Translations under genes and position numbers: made by a program
Assembly (NCBI RefSeq): GCF_001865575.2
Contig: NZ_CP017563.2
Span: forward strand, 62,001-126,000
Reading direction: 5' to 3'
DNA: 64,000 nt
Source of the DNA: Paraburkholderia sprentiae WSM5005
GTDB lineage: Bacteria > Pseudomonadota > Gammaproteobacteria > Burkholderiales > Burkholderiaceae
Notes under the pieces: model-generated
What the model was told of the DNA's origin: nothing
Seen by the model: the letters and a program-made list of their open reading frames with translations, nothing else
Database searches by the model: none
Shown here: piece after piece, positions 10,231 to 18,473 of the stretch
Layout: each line of letters opens with the position of its first letter
Numbering within the stretch: position 1 is the first letter of the stretch

Positions 10231-10834
10231 GATCTTCTCGCGGACCACGTCGCCATTCCAACCCTGCACCCATCGCCGCTGGTACTCATCACGCTGGTGA
10301 TGATTGTGGCCGCGCCAGTGCTGTCTACCCGCTTCACGCCGCGGGGCATTTTGCCGACGGGCCCGCCGCGCGCCCCACCTGCTTTCCGTCAAATCAGCCT
10401 GTAAAGAACCGCGACTTCCTTCGGTTGCGAATCGCAATGCCGACGTTTGCGCGTGACGCGGCCCTTTACGACTTGAGGGACGTGTTCAGCAAGCGCGCGC
10501 CGTGTTCGCGCAACGCGGTCTTGCACGAGCGTCGACAAAAGCGAAGTCAATCCCGTCGCGTACGCGGCTTACAGCAGTCGCTCGTCCTGAACGCCTTTGT
10601 GCATGAGAAGTTCGACAAGCACTCTGGGCCGCCGCGCCGACCTTCGACAACCCGAACATCCGCGTGCATCTCCAGTACCACCTATTCGCGCAGCGCACGT
10701 TACATGCGGAATTGAAGCATGACCGCCGGTCGCGAGGCAGTATCGACGTCGCGTGCGCGGCCGGCTTGCTTTTGGGCATCCCATGCCATCGGGCGCGATA
10801 ACCCCGCTGTTCCACTACTCAGGAGAAAACAAGC
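10231..10834. other. Degenerate intergenic DNA
   Basis: About 600 bases between the hydrolase relic and the PCuAC gene. Several overlapping open frames exist on both strands, but none has a good ribosome site or a recognised domain. It probably contains eroded coding sequence; I cannot name the source. Confidence 0.45.
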
Positions 10835-11284
10835 ATGAAGCGAACTTTCCGAACTCTGGTCATGATCCCGTTTTGCATGGCATCGCTCACCGCATTTGCG
10901 GCTCCGTCCGCGTCGGTGAGGGTCTCCGATTGCTGGATTCGTGCCTTGCCGGGTGATCTGCCGTCCGGCGGCTATTTCAAGGTGGTGAACATGAGCGACA
11001 AGCCCGTGGATCTCACGGGTGTTGAGACCAACGCCTTCGGGATGGCCATGCTTCACCAGACCCAGAGCAACGGCAGCACGTCCGCGATGGTGATGGTCGA
11101 CAAGGCGACGGTGCCGGCGAACGGCACACTGACGTTCGCGCCGGGCAACTACCACGTCATGCTCGAACAGCCGAAGAAGCCGCTTAAGGTCGGCACCTCG
11201 ATTTCGCTGGCATTCAATTTCAGCGACGGCGAGAAGGTTACAGCCGCGTGCATGGTCAAGAGCCCCGGCACGGTGGCTGAATAG
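10835..11284 (+). CDS. Periplasmic copper chaperone, PCu(A)C family
   Basis: A 149-residue protein with a signal peptide (residues 1-22, ending AFA) and one PCuAC domain. The copper ligands of the family, an H/M cluster, are visible in MAMLHQT, the following methionine pair and YHVMLEQ. These proteins bind Cu(I) in the periplasm and help load CuA of cytochrome oxidase. AGGAG stands before the ATG. It sits alone in the zinc island, without a Sco or CopC partner, and no Zur-like dyad was seen before it. Family call is firm; the link to zinc genes is only positional. Confidence 0.85.
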   Translation: MKRTFRTLVMIPFCMASLTAFAAPSASVRVSDCWIRALPGDLPSGGYFKVVNMSDKPVDLTGVETNAFGMAMLHQTQSNGSTSAMVMVDKATVPANGTLTFAPGNYHVMLEQPKKPLKVGTSISLAFNFSDGEKVTAACMVKSPGTVAE

Positions 11285-11345
11285 TGGCGTTGCGGGTGGC
11301 CGCAAGGCGGCCCGCTTGCGCGCACTCTCACCCCATTCTGTCCTC

Positions 11346-11555
11346 ATGGAGAAGCCGACGAGTCTGTGTAACCGGATTTTGCGTCACGCCGCGTACTTGA
11401 ATGTCGGAGCGTTGATCGCAGTAGTTCTGTGGGTTATGTGGGTTTTACCGCTTTCCGCGGGATCCGCCTGGGCGGATACGCCCTCAGTGCAAACGCTGCA
11501 TGCCTGTCCATGCGAGATTTCTCGCCAGGCCGTCGTCAATGCGAGTCACATTTAG
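11346..11555 (+). CDS. Small hypothetical membrane or exported peptide
   Basis: A possible 69-residue product with one hydrophobic stretch (GALIAVVLWVMWVLPLSAG) ending SAWADT, similar to a signal peptide, then a short tail with CPC. No clear ribosome-binding site precedes the ATG and no family is recognised. It may be the 5-prime remnant of a longer exported protein. Treat as doubtful. Confidence 0.25.
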   Translation: MEKPTSLCNRILRHAAYLNVGALIAVVLWVMWVLPLSAGSAWADTPSVQTLHACPCEISRQAVVNASHI

Positions 11556-11689
11556 GCAGTATTGCAAAGCGCCGCCTCGTGGCAGGCAGAAGTGCGCCGT
11601 CGCCTGCTCAAGGCCGGCACACATCGTGGCCCCACAAACGCTGGTCCATCAACAGGAGCCGCATTCTCAACGCCCAGCCACGGACCGAA

Positions 11690-11802
11690 CGGAAGGCCTG
11701 CGATCACCACTGGATGATCGGCGAACGCGAGCAGTAGCAGTGCAGCGTGTGAAAGGCGAAGGCGATTGCTCAATTTTGTCGGCATTCTGTTACGTATGCG
11801 AA
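11690..11802 (-). pseudogene. 5-prime relic of a second TonB-dependent receptor
   Basis: The minus strand around 11785 encodes a signal-peptide start, MPTKLSNRLRLSHAALLLLA, that resembles the start of the receptor at 1545 (MRNRHHLTQAALLLFAFA). At DNA level 11727-11802 aligns by eye with 1503-1575, including the shared end GTATGCGAAT. After about 30 codons the similarity is lost, so only the start of the gene remains. Confidence 0.5.
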
Positions 11803-11882
11803 TTGACGTCCGATCCGACAACCTTGAGTTTCCCCACCTGTCGCGTTAAATTGCGCCTCGCAGATCGTGCAAGCCGCGTTCG

Positions 11883-11900
11883 GCGATGTTGTACCTCACC
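11883..11900 (+). promoter_or_regulatory. Candidate Zur-box before the SPFH/P-type ATPase operon
   Basis: GCGATGTTGTACCTCACC matches the proven-looking dyad at 1705-1722 in 9 of the first 11 positions and 11 of 18 overall; the right half is weak. It lies 30 bp before the operon start and in the place expected from the adjacent receptor relic. It is a guess from similarity. Confidence 0.35.
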
Positions 11901-11930
11901 CGGTTTGTAATTGATTGGTAAGGATTGTTG

Positions 11931-13844
11931 ATGTCAACGCGGGAGAGACCTAAAGAAAGTGACGTGCGCGAGCGGTCGGCCGAACGTAACGATACCTTGC
12001 TGCCCGGATGTATGGCTGCGGCATTGGCAGGCTTGCTGGGCGCCTTGAGCCTGTCGAAGAGCGTGTCCATCGATCTGCGCTGGAGCGCGGTGATGGCGAG
12101 TGCATGCCTGAACCTGGTGATCGTCGCGCTCTGGCGCCCGTCGGTAGCGCGCGCACCGGCAGCTCCTGAGAAGGAATCGGTCTGGAAGCGCGGCGTAAGT
12201 TTCGTGAAGCAAGTCGTCTTGCACGACGCCCGAAAGCCGGACTTCAGCAGCCTCGTGCGCACCCTTCGCTGGCAACCCTGGTGCCTCGCCATGTGCGCCG
12301 GTCTGTCCATGTCGATCGCCGCAATGGCGTTCGAGCCCTTGGCCGCTGACGCGCTGATCCACGCGATGGTTGCGCCGTCCCTCACGATCGTCAGCGGCGC
12401 GGCTGCGCTGATTCTGGCATTTCTCACGCTCGTTGCCGAACGGTTTTACGCACACGACGCGCAGCGCTCGCGTGACTCGCTGTCCGCGTCGCTGGCGGGC
12501 CTGCTGCGCGTCCTGCTCCTGTGCGCACTCGGGGCGGCGTTGTCGGCCGGATGGTTGGTCTACGCGCATATGACGGTCGATCTGGTCGTGCACGTTGCCG
12601 CAGTCTTCTGTGCGGCCATTGCCGTCGAAATGCTGGTGCGTGCGCTTCTTGTATGGATCTTCCCGCCGCGCGCCGGTGAACATGCGACGCATGTGCCATC
12701 AAGCCTGCTTGCCGGGCTATTGCATTATCGACGCTCGCCGCTCGCGTCAATCGGTGCCGAATTGCATGACCGCTATGGCATCGATCTGCGCCAGAACTGG
12801 GTGCTGCGCAGTTTCATGCGGCTGTTACCCGCCACGATGGTGGCGATGGCAGTCTGTGCATGGTTGCTGACCTCCGTCGTGGTGCTGGACCCTTCGCAAC
12901 GCGCGGTCTACGAGCGATTCGGCGCGCCGGTGGCCGTGTGGTCGCCCGGGCTGCATATCGGCATGCCCTGGCCGTTCGGCAAGGCTCGCCTTGTCGACAA
13001 CGGCGCGGTGCATCAGATCATCGTCTCGGGTGGCGCAGACGACAGCAGCGTCCCGGCACCCTCCGTCGACGCCGACGGTCCGACGCCCGAGCAGTTGAAC
13101 CGTCTCTGGGACGTCCAGCATCCATGGGAGACGAGCCAGGTGATCGCCGGTGCCACCGGCGATCAGCAGAGCTTTCAGATCGTCAACGCCGATGTGCGGC
13201 TGGATTACCGCGTGGGCTCGAGCGACGCGGCCGCGCGCGCCGCGCTGTACCGGTCGGTCGATCCGGAAAGCACGGTCCGCTCGATCGCCAATCGCGAGGT
13301 GATGCACTATCTCGCCTCGCATACGCTGGAGGCTTTGCTCGAGACAAGCCAGACCGCCATTGCTGAAAACGTGCGCGGCGCGGTTCAGCGGCAACTCGAT
13401 CAGCTCGCGAGCGGCATCGAAGTCGTGGCGGTCGTCATCGAGAGCGTGCACCCGCCAGCGGGCGCTGCCTCGGCTTATCACGACGTGCAGGCCGCGCAGA
13501 TCCGCGCGCAGGCAAGTGTCGCCAGGGCGCATGGCTTCGCGGCGCAATTGCTGGGCAATGCGCAGCAACAGGCGCTCACCGGGGTCGCTCAGGCTTCGGC
13601 GCGAGCGGCGGACACGCTTGCGTCGGCGCATATGCAGCAGATCAATTTTGAAGCCGACACAGTCGCATACCGGCTAGGCGGACCGGCCTTTGCATTCGAG
13701 TACTACCTGGCCCGCTTGCAGCATGGGTTGCAGAACGCACGCATCACGGTGATCGACGACCGGCTGGTCGCCGACCGGCGCGCGACCCTCGATCTGCGTA
13801 CTTTCACAGCCGGCGATCTTGCTGGCTTTCCGCACAGCAACTGA
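11931..13844 (+). CDS. Large SPFH/HflK-like protein with N-terminal multi-helix membrane domain
   Basis: A 637-residue protein. Residues of about 20-300 hold several hydrophobic helices (for example GCMAAALAGLLGALSLS, LTIVSGAAALILAFLTL) and residues of about 300-625 form an HflK-like SPFH/band 7 domain (DPSQRAVYERFGAP, PGLHIGMPWPFG, NADVRLDYRV). An Ala/Gln-rich coiled coil follows. HflK proper has one membrane helix and about 400 residues, so the extra membrane domain is unusual. The ATG at 11931 has AAGGA before it; in-frame TTG codons upstream are rejected. It heads a four-gene operon ending in a metal ATPase, so a role in organising that pump in the membrane is inferred, not shown. Confidence 0.75.
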   Translation: MSTRERPKESDVRERSAERNDTLLPGCMAAALAGLLGALSLSKSVSIDLRWSAVMASACLNLVIVALWRPSVARAPAAPEKESVWKRGVSFVKQVVLHDARKPDFSSLVRTLRWQPWCLAMCAGLSMSIAAMAFEPLAADALIHAMVAPSLTIVSGAAALILAFLTLVAERFYAHDAQRSRDSLSASLAGLLRVLLLCALGAALSAGWLVYAHMTVDLVVHVAAVFCAAIAVEMLVRALLVWIFPPRAGEHATHVPSSLLAGLLHYRRSPLASIGAELHDRYGIDLRQNWVLRSFMRLLPATMVAMAVCAWLLTSVVVLDPSQRAVYERFGAPVAVWSPGLHIGMPWPFGKARLVDNGAVHQIIVSGGADDSSVPAPSVDADGPTPEQLNRLWDVQHPWETSQVIAGATGDQQSFQIVNADVRLDYRVGSSDAAARAALYRSVDPESTVRSIANREVMHYLASHTLEALLETSQTAIAENVRGAVQRQLDQLASGIEVVAVVIESVHPPAGAASAYHDVQAAQIRAQASVARAHGFAAQLLGNAQQQALTGVAQASARAADTLASAHMQQINFEADTVAYRLGGPAFAFEYYLARLQHGLQNARITVIDDRLVADRRATLDLRTFTAGDLAGFPHSN

Positions 13845-13887
13845 TGCGCACGCCACACGCCGGACAGGCGGTTCTCAAGGTGACTTC

Positions 13888-14952
13888 ATGAGTTTGTTCC
13901 ATTTGCATACCGATGGTCACGGGCATCACCAGCACCACCACCACGATCACGGCAACGGCCGGGCCGGCCGCGGCGGTCCGTTCTACGTGCGTGTCCTGCT
14001 TGCCGCGCTGTGCGTCGTCATCGCGTTTGTCGTGGCGAGTTTCATTTCGGTGCGGGCGGGCGAGGCCTCGGTGATCACGCGCTTCGGGCAACCCGTGCGC
14101 GTGCTGCTCGAACCCGGTCTCGCGTGGCGCCTACCCGCGCCGATCGAGGCAGCAGTGCCGGTCGACCTGCGCCTGCATACGACATCGAGCGGCTTGCAGG
14201 ATGTGGGTACGCGTGACGGCTTGCGCATTATCGTGCAGGCCTACGTCGCGTGGAAAGTCGCTGCGGATCCGAACGACGTGCGCCGCTTTGTTCGGGCCGT
14301 GGGCAACCGGCCCGACGAGGCCGCGCAGCAAATCCGCTCGCTGCTCGGTTCGTCGTTGCAAACCACGTCGGCCGGCTTCGAGCTGGCGTCGCTCGTCAAC
14401 ACGGATCCCTCGCGGGTACGCATCTCCGCGTTCGAGGACGCGCTGCGCAGTCAGATCGACGCGCAGCTTTACTCGGCCTACGGCGTGCATGTCGTTCAGG
14501 TGGGACTGGAGCGCCTGACGTTGCCCGCGGTGACACTCGCGGCGACGGTCAGCCGGATGAGCGCGGAGCGCGAGACGGTTGCCGCGCAGCGTACGGCGGA
14601 CGGAAATCGCGAGGCCGCGCAGATCCGCTCGGACGCGGACCGCGACGCCCGTCTGGCGGTTGCCGACGCGAACGTCAAGGCTGCGCAGATCGAAGCGCAG
14701 TCCCGCCGGGACGCCGCCGCGATCTATGGCAACACCTATGCGGGCAATCCGCGCCTCTATACGATGTTGCGCTCGCTCGACACGCTCGACTCTGTGGTCA
14801 GCGCCAATACCAACCTGATCCTGCGCACCGATGCGGCACCGTTCCAGGCGCTGGTGCAGGGGCCCGCCGACCTGGGGACCGAGCCGTCGCGGCAGGCGGG
14901 CGCGGGCGCGGTGTCCGCGTCGGCGTCGAAAAAATCCAGGGCCGCGCGATGA
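13888..14952 (+). CDS. SPFH/HflC-like protein with His-rich N-terminus
   Basis: A 354-residue protein that begins with a His-rich cytoplasmic tail (HLHTDGHGHHQHHHHDHGNG, residues 5-24), then one membrane helix (residues about 34-53) and an SPFH domain (EASVITRFGQPVRVLLEPG). A helical region rich in Ala, Glu and Arg follows, as in HflC and stomatins. AAGGTGA precedes the ATG at 13888. The metal-binding tail is not usual for HflC and fits a metal-handling job. The stop overlaps the next gene (ATGA at 14949). Confidence 0.78.
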   Translation: MSLFHLHTDGHGHHQHHHHDHGNGRAGRGGPFYVRVLLAALCVVIAFVVASFISVRAGEASVITRFGQPVRVLLEPGLAWRLPAPIEAAVPVDLRLHTTSSGLQDVGTRDGLRIIVQAYVAWKVAADPNDVRRFVRAVGNRPDEAAQQIRSLLGSSLQTTSAGFELASLVNTDPSRVRISAFEDALRSQIDAQLYSAYGVHVVQVGLERLTLPAVTLAATVSRMSAERETVAAQRTADGNREAAQIRSDADRDARLAVADANVKAAQIEAQSRRDAAAIYGNTYAGNPRLYTMLRSLDTLDSVVSANTNLILRTDAAPFQALVQGPADLGTEPSRQAGAGAVSASASKKSRAAR

Positions 14953-16124
14953 CCGCGGACACCAGCTTGCCGCCGCTCGGGCCCGGCGCGCAGGCGGTTC
15001 GGGTCTCATTCTGGTTCGTGGTAGCCGTCACTGTTCTTGCCGCATGCGCATGGGCCGGTTCGAACATCCGGCGCATTCCGCCCGACAGCCGCGCGGTCGT
15101 GCTGCGCTTCGGGGCATTCGTGCGCACCCAGGACGCGGGACTACTGATTGCCTGGCCGCGTCCGTTCGAGTCGACCTTGATGGTGCCCGGCAGTGCGCGC
15201 GTGCTCGAACAACGCATTCAGTCGCTCGAACGCGATCCGCGCGCGCGTCACGCGGACGCCCATTCGCCGCAAGTGCCGCCCTTGTCCGACGTGGAGGGCG
15301 TGACAGGGCCGAGTGATTTGCCAGCTGCGCCGGCCGACGGCATGGCCGCCATGCCGAAGCCCGAGGCCGAAGAACTTGAGGCCACGCCGGCAGCCGGCGC
15401 GCTGTTGCCCGATGCGCTCGCCGGCTCGGGTTACCTGCTGACCGGCGACAACGGCGTCTTGCAGTTGCATGCCACGCTGTATTACCGGGTGGTCGATGCC
15501 TACGCCTATGTCCTGCAAAAAGACCGGCTCGATGCCGCGCTCGAGCGGATCGTGTCGGCGTCGGCGGCCGCGGTTGTGGCGCAGCGCAACCTCGATGCGA
15601 TCCTGGTCGCGCGGCCCGAACTGCTGTCGGCAGGTCAGCAACTGGCCGTCAAGCGTGAGCGCTTGCGCGGCGATCTCGCGCAGGAAATCGAGCGGCACCT
15701 GCGGCAGCTCGACGCGCAGCATGCGGGACTCGGCGTCGAAGTGGCGCGAGTCGATGTCGAGGCCGCATTCCCCGCTGCCGCCGTCAGTGCGTTCAATTCG
15801 GTCCTGACCTCGTTGCAGGTGGCCGAGCGCAGCATGGCTGAAGCGCGCACGGCCGCCGAGAAGACCCGGCAGGATGCCCAGCAGGACGCGGACCGGATCG
15901 TGCTGAACGCCCAGGCGAATGCCGTCGAACGCGTCGCCACCGCACGGGCGAAAACCTTGACCATCCAGCAATTGGAAGCGCCATTGCGCGACCATAGCGA
16001 TCCGGGCCTTCTCGCGCGCGTCTATCGGGACCGGGCGCAGTTGGTCCTCTCGAAAGCCGCCAGCGTGACGACCGTCGATCCGAAGAACACATCAAACCTG
16101 ATCCTGCCGGGGAATGCGAGATGA
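14949..16124 (+). CDS. Third SPFH/band 7 protein of the operon
   Basis: A 391-residue protein with an N-terminal membrane helix (VSFWFVVAVTVLAACAWAG), an SPFH start (IPPDSRAVVLRFGAFVRTQ) and a charged, Pro- and Ala-rich insert of about residues 85-155 inside the domain. A long heptad-like coiled-coil region follows (AERSMAEARTAAEKTRQDAQ). The true start is the ATG overlapping the previous stop; the open frame extends far upstream only as a shadow of the HflC-like gene. Its stop overlaps the P-type ATPase start. HflK and HflC normally occur as a pair, so three SPFH proteins in one operon are unusual. Confidence 0.75.
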   Translation: MTADTSLPPLGPGAQAVRVSFWFVVAVTVLAACAWAGSNIRRIPPDSRAVVLRFGAFVRTQDAGLLIAWPRPFESTLMVPGSARVLEQRIQSLERDPRARHADAHSPQVPPLSDVEGVTGPSDLPAAPADGMAAMPKPEAEELEATPAAGALLPDALAGSGYLLTGDNGVLQLHATLYYRVVDAYAYVLQKDRLDAALERIVSASAAAVVAQRNLDAILVARPELLSAGQQLAVKRERLRGDLAQEIERHLRQLDAQHAGLGVEVARVDVEAAFPAAAVSAFNSVLTSLQVAERSMAEARTAAEKTRQDAQQDADRIVLNAQANAVERVATARAKTLTIQQLEAPLRDHSDPGLLARVYRDRAQLVLSKAASVTTVDPKNTSNLILPGNAR

Positions 16125-18076
16125 GCGCGAGGATCGGGCACGCAGGACACACTGACGACCACGCGTCGCACGCGAATCACGCCGACGGCGTCACTCAGGG
16201 CAGGCCGATCGCCTTGTCGGCAACCGAGCAGCGAGTGATGACGCGGCACATCGCGCTTGCGCTGCTGGCCGGCGGCCTGCTGGTGTTGTCGACAGCATGG
16301 CGTGCGCTCGCCCCGGCGGATGTCACGCTGGCGCAGATACTCGCCGGACTTGCGTCGTTGGTCGTGGCCGGGCCGGTGTTCGCCGGCGCGTGGCAAAGCC
16401 TCAAGTCGCCCAGTCTGCACGGCGTGACCGATCGCCTGATCGCGCTCGCGATGCTGGCCGCGTGGGCCGTCGGAGATATGGCCACGGCTGCCTTGTTGCC
16501 GATCGTCATGACGTTCGGCCATGCGCTCGAAGAACGCAGCGTGCTCGGCTCGCAGGAGGCGATCCGGGCTCTCGGCCGGCTGGCTTCGGGCAAGGCGCGG
16601 CGCATCCGGGCAGACGGTTCGATCGAAGACGTGCCCTACGACGCGCTGCTGGCCGGCGACCAGATTGAAGTGGTGGCCGGCGCACGGATTCCCGCCGACG
16701 GCGTCGTCCAGCACGGCCAGTCGAGCGTCGACAATGGACCGATTACGGGTGAGTCTGTGCCGCTCGACGTCGTGCCGGGGACGGCCGTTTTCGGCGGTGC
16801 AATGAATCTCGACGGTCCGCTACGCATCGACGTCACGCACGCGGGCAAACACTCGACGCTCGGCAAGATCATCGAATTGATGCAGCGAGCCGAGCAGGCA
16901 AAGCCACCGATTACGCAGATACTCGAACGCTACATGGGCGCTTATCTGTGTCTCGTCCTGCTGATCGCGGCCATCGTATGGTTCGCGTCGGCGAATGCGT
17001 CGGCGATGCTGGCGGTCATCGTCGCGGCGTGCCCGTGCGCGCTGGTGCTGGCCGCTCCGTCCACGGCCATTGCCGGGATCGCCGCGGGCGCTCGGCACGG
17101 CATCCTGTTCAGGAGCGCTGCGTTTGCCGACAAGTTCGCGCAGATCGATTCGCTGGTGATCGACAAGACCGGCACGCTGACTTACGGCGAATTGCGCGTC
17201 GAGCAAGTGTTGCTGGAACCGGGCGTCGATGCTTCGCAGGTGCTGGAACTGGCGGGGCGCCTTGGTGGAGGCAGCGCGCATCCGGTGAGCCGTGCGCTGG
17301 TGCGCTATGCGGCGGATGCCATCGCGGGCCTCGAAGCGGCGCCGCTTGAACTTGCGCGCGAACTAGGAGGCCTCGGCATCGTCGCGGATACGGCCGAAGG
17401 TGTCGCCGTGCTTGGCCGCCACGGTTTGCTCGCGGACTACGTGCAGGCTTTGCCGCAACCGCCGCGCGAGATCGACGGTCCCTGTGTGGGAGTCGCGTTG
17501 AACGGCCGCTTGCTGGCGTGGTTCGGTTTCGCCGACGCACTGCGCGCGGAGGCGAAGGACGCGCTCGCCGAATTGCGGGAGCTCGGGTTGACGCGGCAGA
17601 CTCTTCTGACCGGCGACCGCGAACCGGTTGCCCGCAAGCTCGCTGCGCAAACGGGGATCGGGATCGTCGTCGCGCAGGCCTTGCCGCATGACAAGCTTGA
17701 CTATGTCGTGCAGGAAATGGCGGCCGGCTATCATCCGCTGATGGTCGGCGACGGCCTGAACGATGTCCTGGCTATCAAGGCGGGGCCTACCAGCGTTGCA
17801 ATGGGCGGGCGCGGCATCGACATTGCGGTGGCCTCGGCCGATGTTGTCCTGCTCCGCGACGATCTGCGACATATTGCGACAGCCGTGCGGCTCGGCCGGC
17901 GCTGCCTGCATACCGCGACCATCAACGCGGCGATCGGTCTGGCCTGGACGGTCGCGGTGATCGTGCTTGCGGCGACGGGCGCGTTGGGCGCCGTCTGGAT
18001 CGCGCTGCTACATAACGTCGGCACGTTCATTGTGATCGCCAACGCGGGACGTCTGCTGCGAATGGACGACAGATAG
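16121..18076 (+). CDS. P1B-type heavy-metal-transporting ATPase
   Basis: A 651-residue P-type ATPase. Visible are TGES (residues 209-212), the membrane metal motif CPC (304-306), the phosphorylation site DKTGT (from D348), the P1B HP dipeptide (H387) and GDGLND (543-548). There is no HMA domain; instead the N-terminus has a short His cluster (GHAGHTDDHASHANH). The last membrane helix reads LLHNVGTF where ZntA-type zinc pumps have a DxG motif, so the metal cannot be assigned to zinc with confidence. It is translationally coupled to three SPFH proteins. The pump would export, or move to the periplasm, a divalent or monovalent metal. Confidence 0.85.
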   Translation: MSARIGHAGHTDDHASHANHADGVTQGRPIALSATEQRVMTRHIALALLAGGLLVLSTAWRALAPADVTLAQILAGLASLVVAGPVFAGAWQSLKSPSLHGVTDRLIALAMLAAWAVGDMATAALLPIVMTFGHALEERSVLGSQEAIRALGRLASGKARRIRADGSIEDVPYDALLAGDQIEVVAGARIPADGVVQHGQSSVDNGPITGESVPLDVVPGTAVFGGAMNLDGPLRIDVTHAGKHSTLGKIIELMQRAEQAKPPITQILERYMGAYLCLVLLIAAIVWFASANASAMLAVIVAACPCALVLAAPSTAIAGIAAGARHGILFRSAAFADKFAQIDSLVIDKTGTLTYGELRVEQVLLEPGVDASQVLELAGRLGGGSAHPVSRALVRYAADAIAGLEAAPLELARELGGLGIVADTAEGVAVLGRHGLLADYVQALPQPPREIDGPCVGVALNGRLLAWFGFADALRAEAKDALAELRELGLTRQTLLTGDREPVARKLAAQTGIGIVVAQALPHDKLDYVVQEMAAGYHPLMVGDGLNDVLAIKAGPTSVAMGGRGIDIAVASADVVLLRDDLRHIATAVRLGRRCLHTATINAAIGLAWTVAVIVLAATGALGAVWIALLHNVGTFIVIANAGRLLRMDDR

Positions 18077-18102
18077 CGATCGAGGCTGTGCGAAAACGCA
18101 AA

Positions 18103-18117
18103 ACCCGGTTTGCGGGT
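18103..18117 (+). terminator. Weak hairpin after the P-type ATPase operon
   Basis: ACCCG and CGGGT are perfect 5-bp arms around GTTTG, 27 bases after the ATPase stop. No T-tract follows, so termination is uncertain. Confidence 0.25.
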
Positions 18118-18184
18118 GTCGCTTGGATCTGCTGCAAATAAGGGCGATCAAAAAGAAAAAGCCGCTGCTTTGCCGTTGCCCTAT

Positions 18185-18300
18185 CAAGCTGAGAGAACTG
18201 CCTTCCAGATGGCGGACGTAGTCCTGCTCAATCACATTGTTGAGGTATTTCGAAAATCGGACTGCGTGTCCTCAGGCAGCAAGCCGTCGACCTTCAGCTC
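18185..18300 (-). pseudogene. Relic of an IS6-family transposase
   Basis: The minus strand at 18218-18253 encodes SKYLNNVIEQDY, close to the KYLNNxxEQDH motif near the third catalytic residue of IS6/IS26 transposases. A stop lies just upstream and the reading is broken downstream, where another frame gives text like the transposase C-terminus (AIWKAVLSA). It is an eroded fragment between two functional blocks. Confidence 0.45.
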
Positions 18301-18407
18301 GCGCTTCGCCCCGGAGCAATCTTCAGACAGGCCTCGTCGACACGCCGCGCGTCATGCGAGGTACCAAACATCCTCATAACCCGACATTCTTCCATTATGG
18401 TGGATAA

Positions 18408-18421
18408 TATGGCATTCCACG
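18408..18421 (+). promoter_or_regulatory. GntR-type operator before the first gntR gene
   Basis: TATGGCATTCCACG fits the pattern TATGGnnnnCCATA with two mismatches at the end. A further half-site, TATGG, occurs at 18396-18400. Similar palindromes lie at 19398, 19442, 36961 and 36976, so this is probably an autoregulatory site. Confidence 0.5.
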
Positions 18422-18473
18422 CTCCCCTCACGCTATGGTGTGGCACGAGCTTTTTCTGTCCACTTTCTTACTT

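Noticed and set aside
10425..10815. Frames of 70-110 codons before the PCuAC gene
   Set aside because: No ribosome site or family match; text appears to switch frames, suggesting eroded DNA rather than a gene.
14250..14948. N-terminal extension of the third SPFH gene by 233 codons
   Set aside because: It is the shifted reading of the HflC-like gene; the ATG at 14949 overlaps the previous stop in ATGA style like the other joints of the operon.
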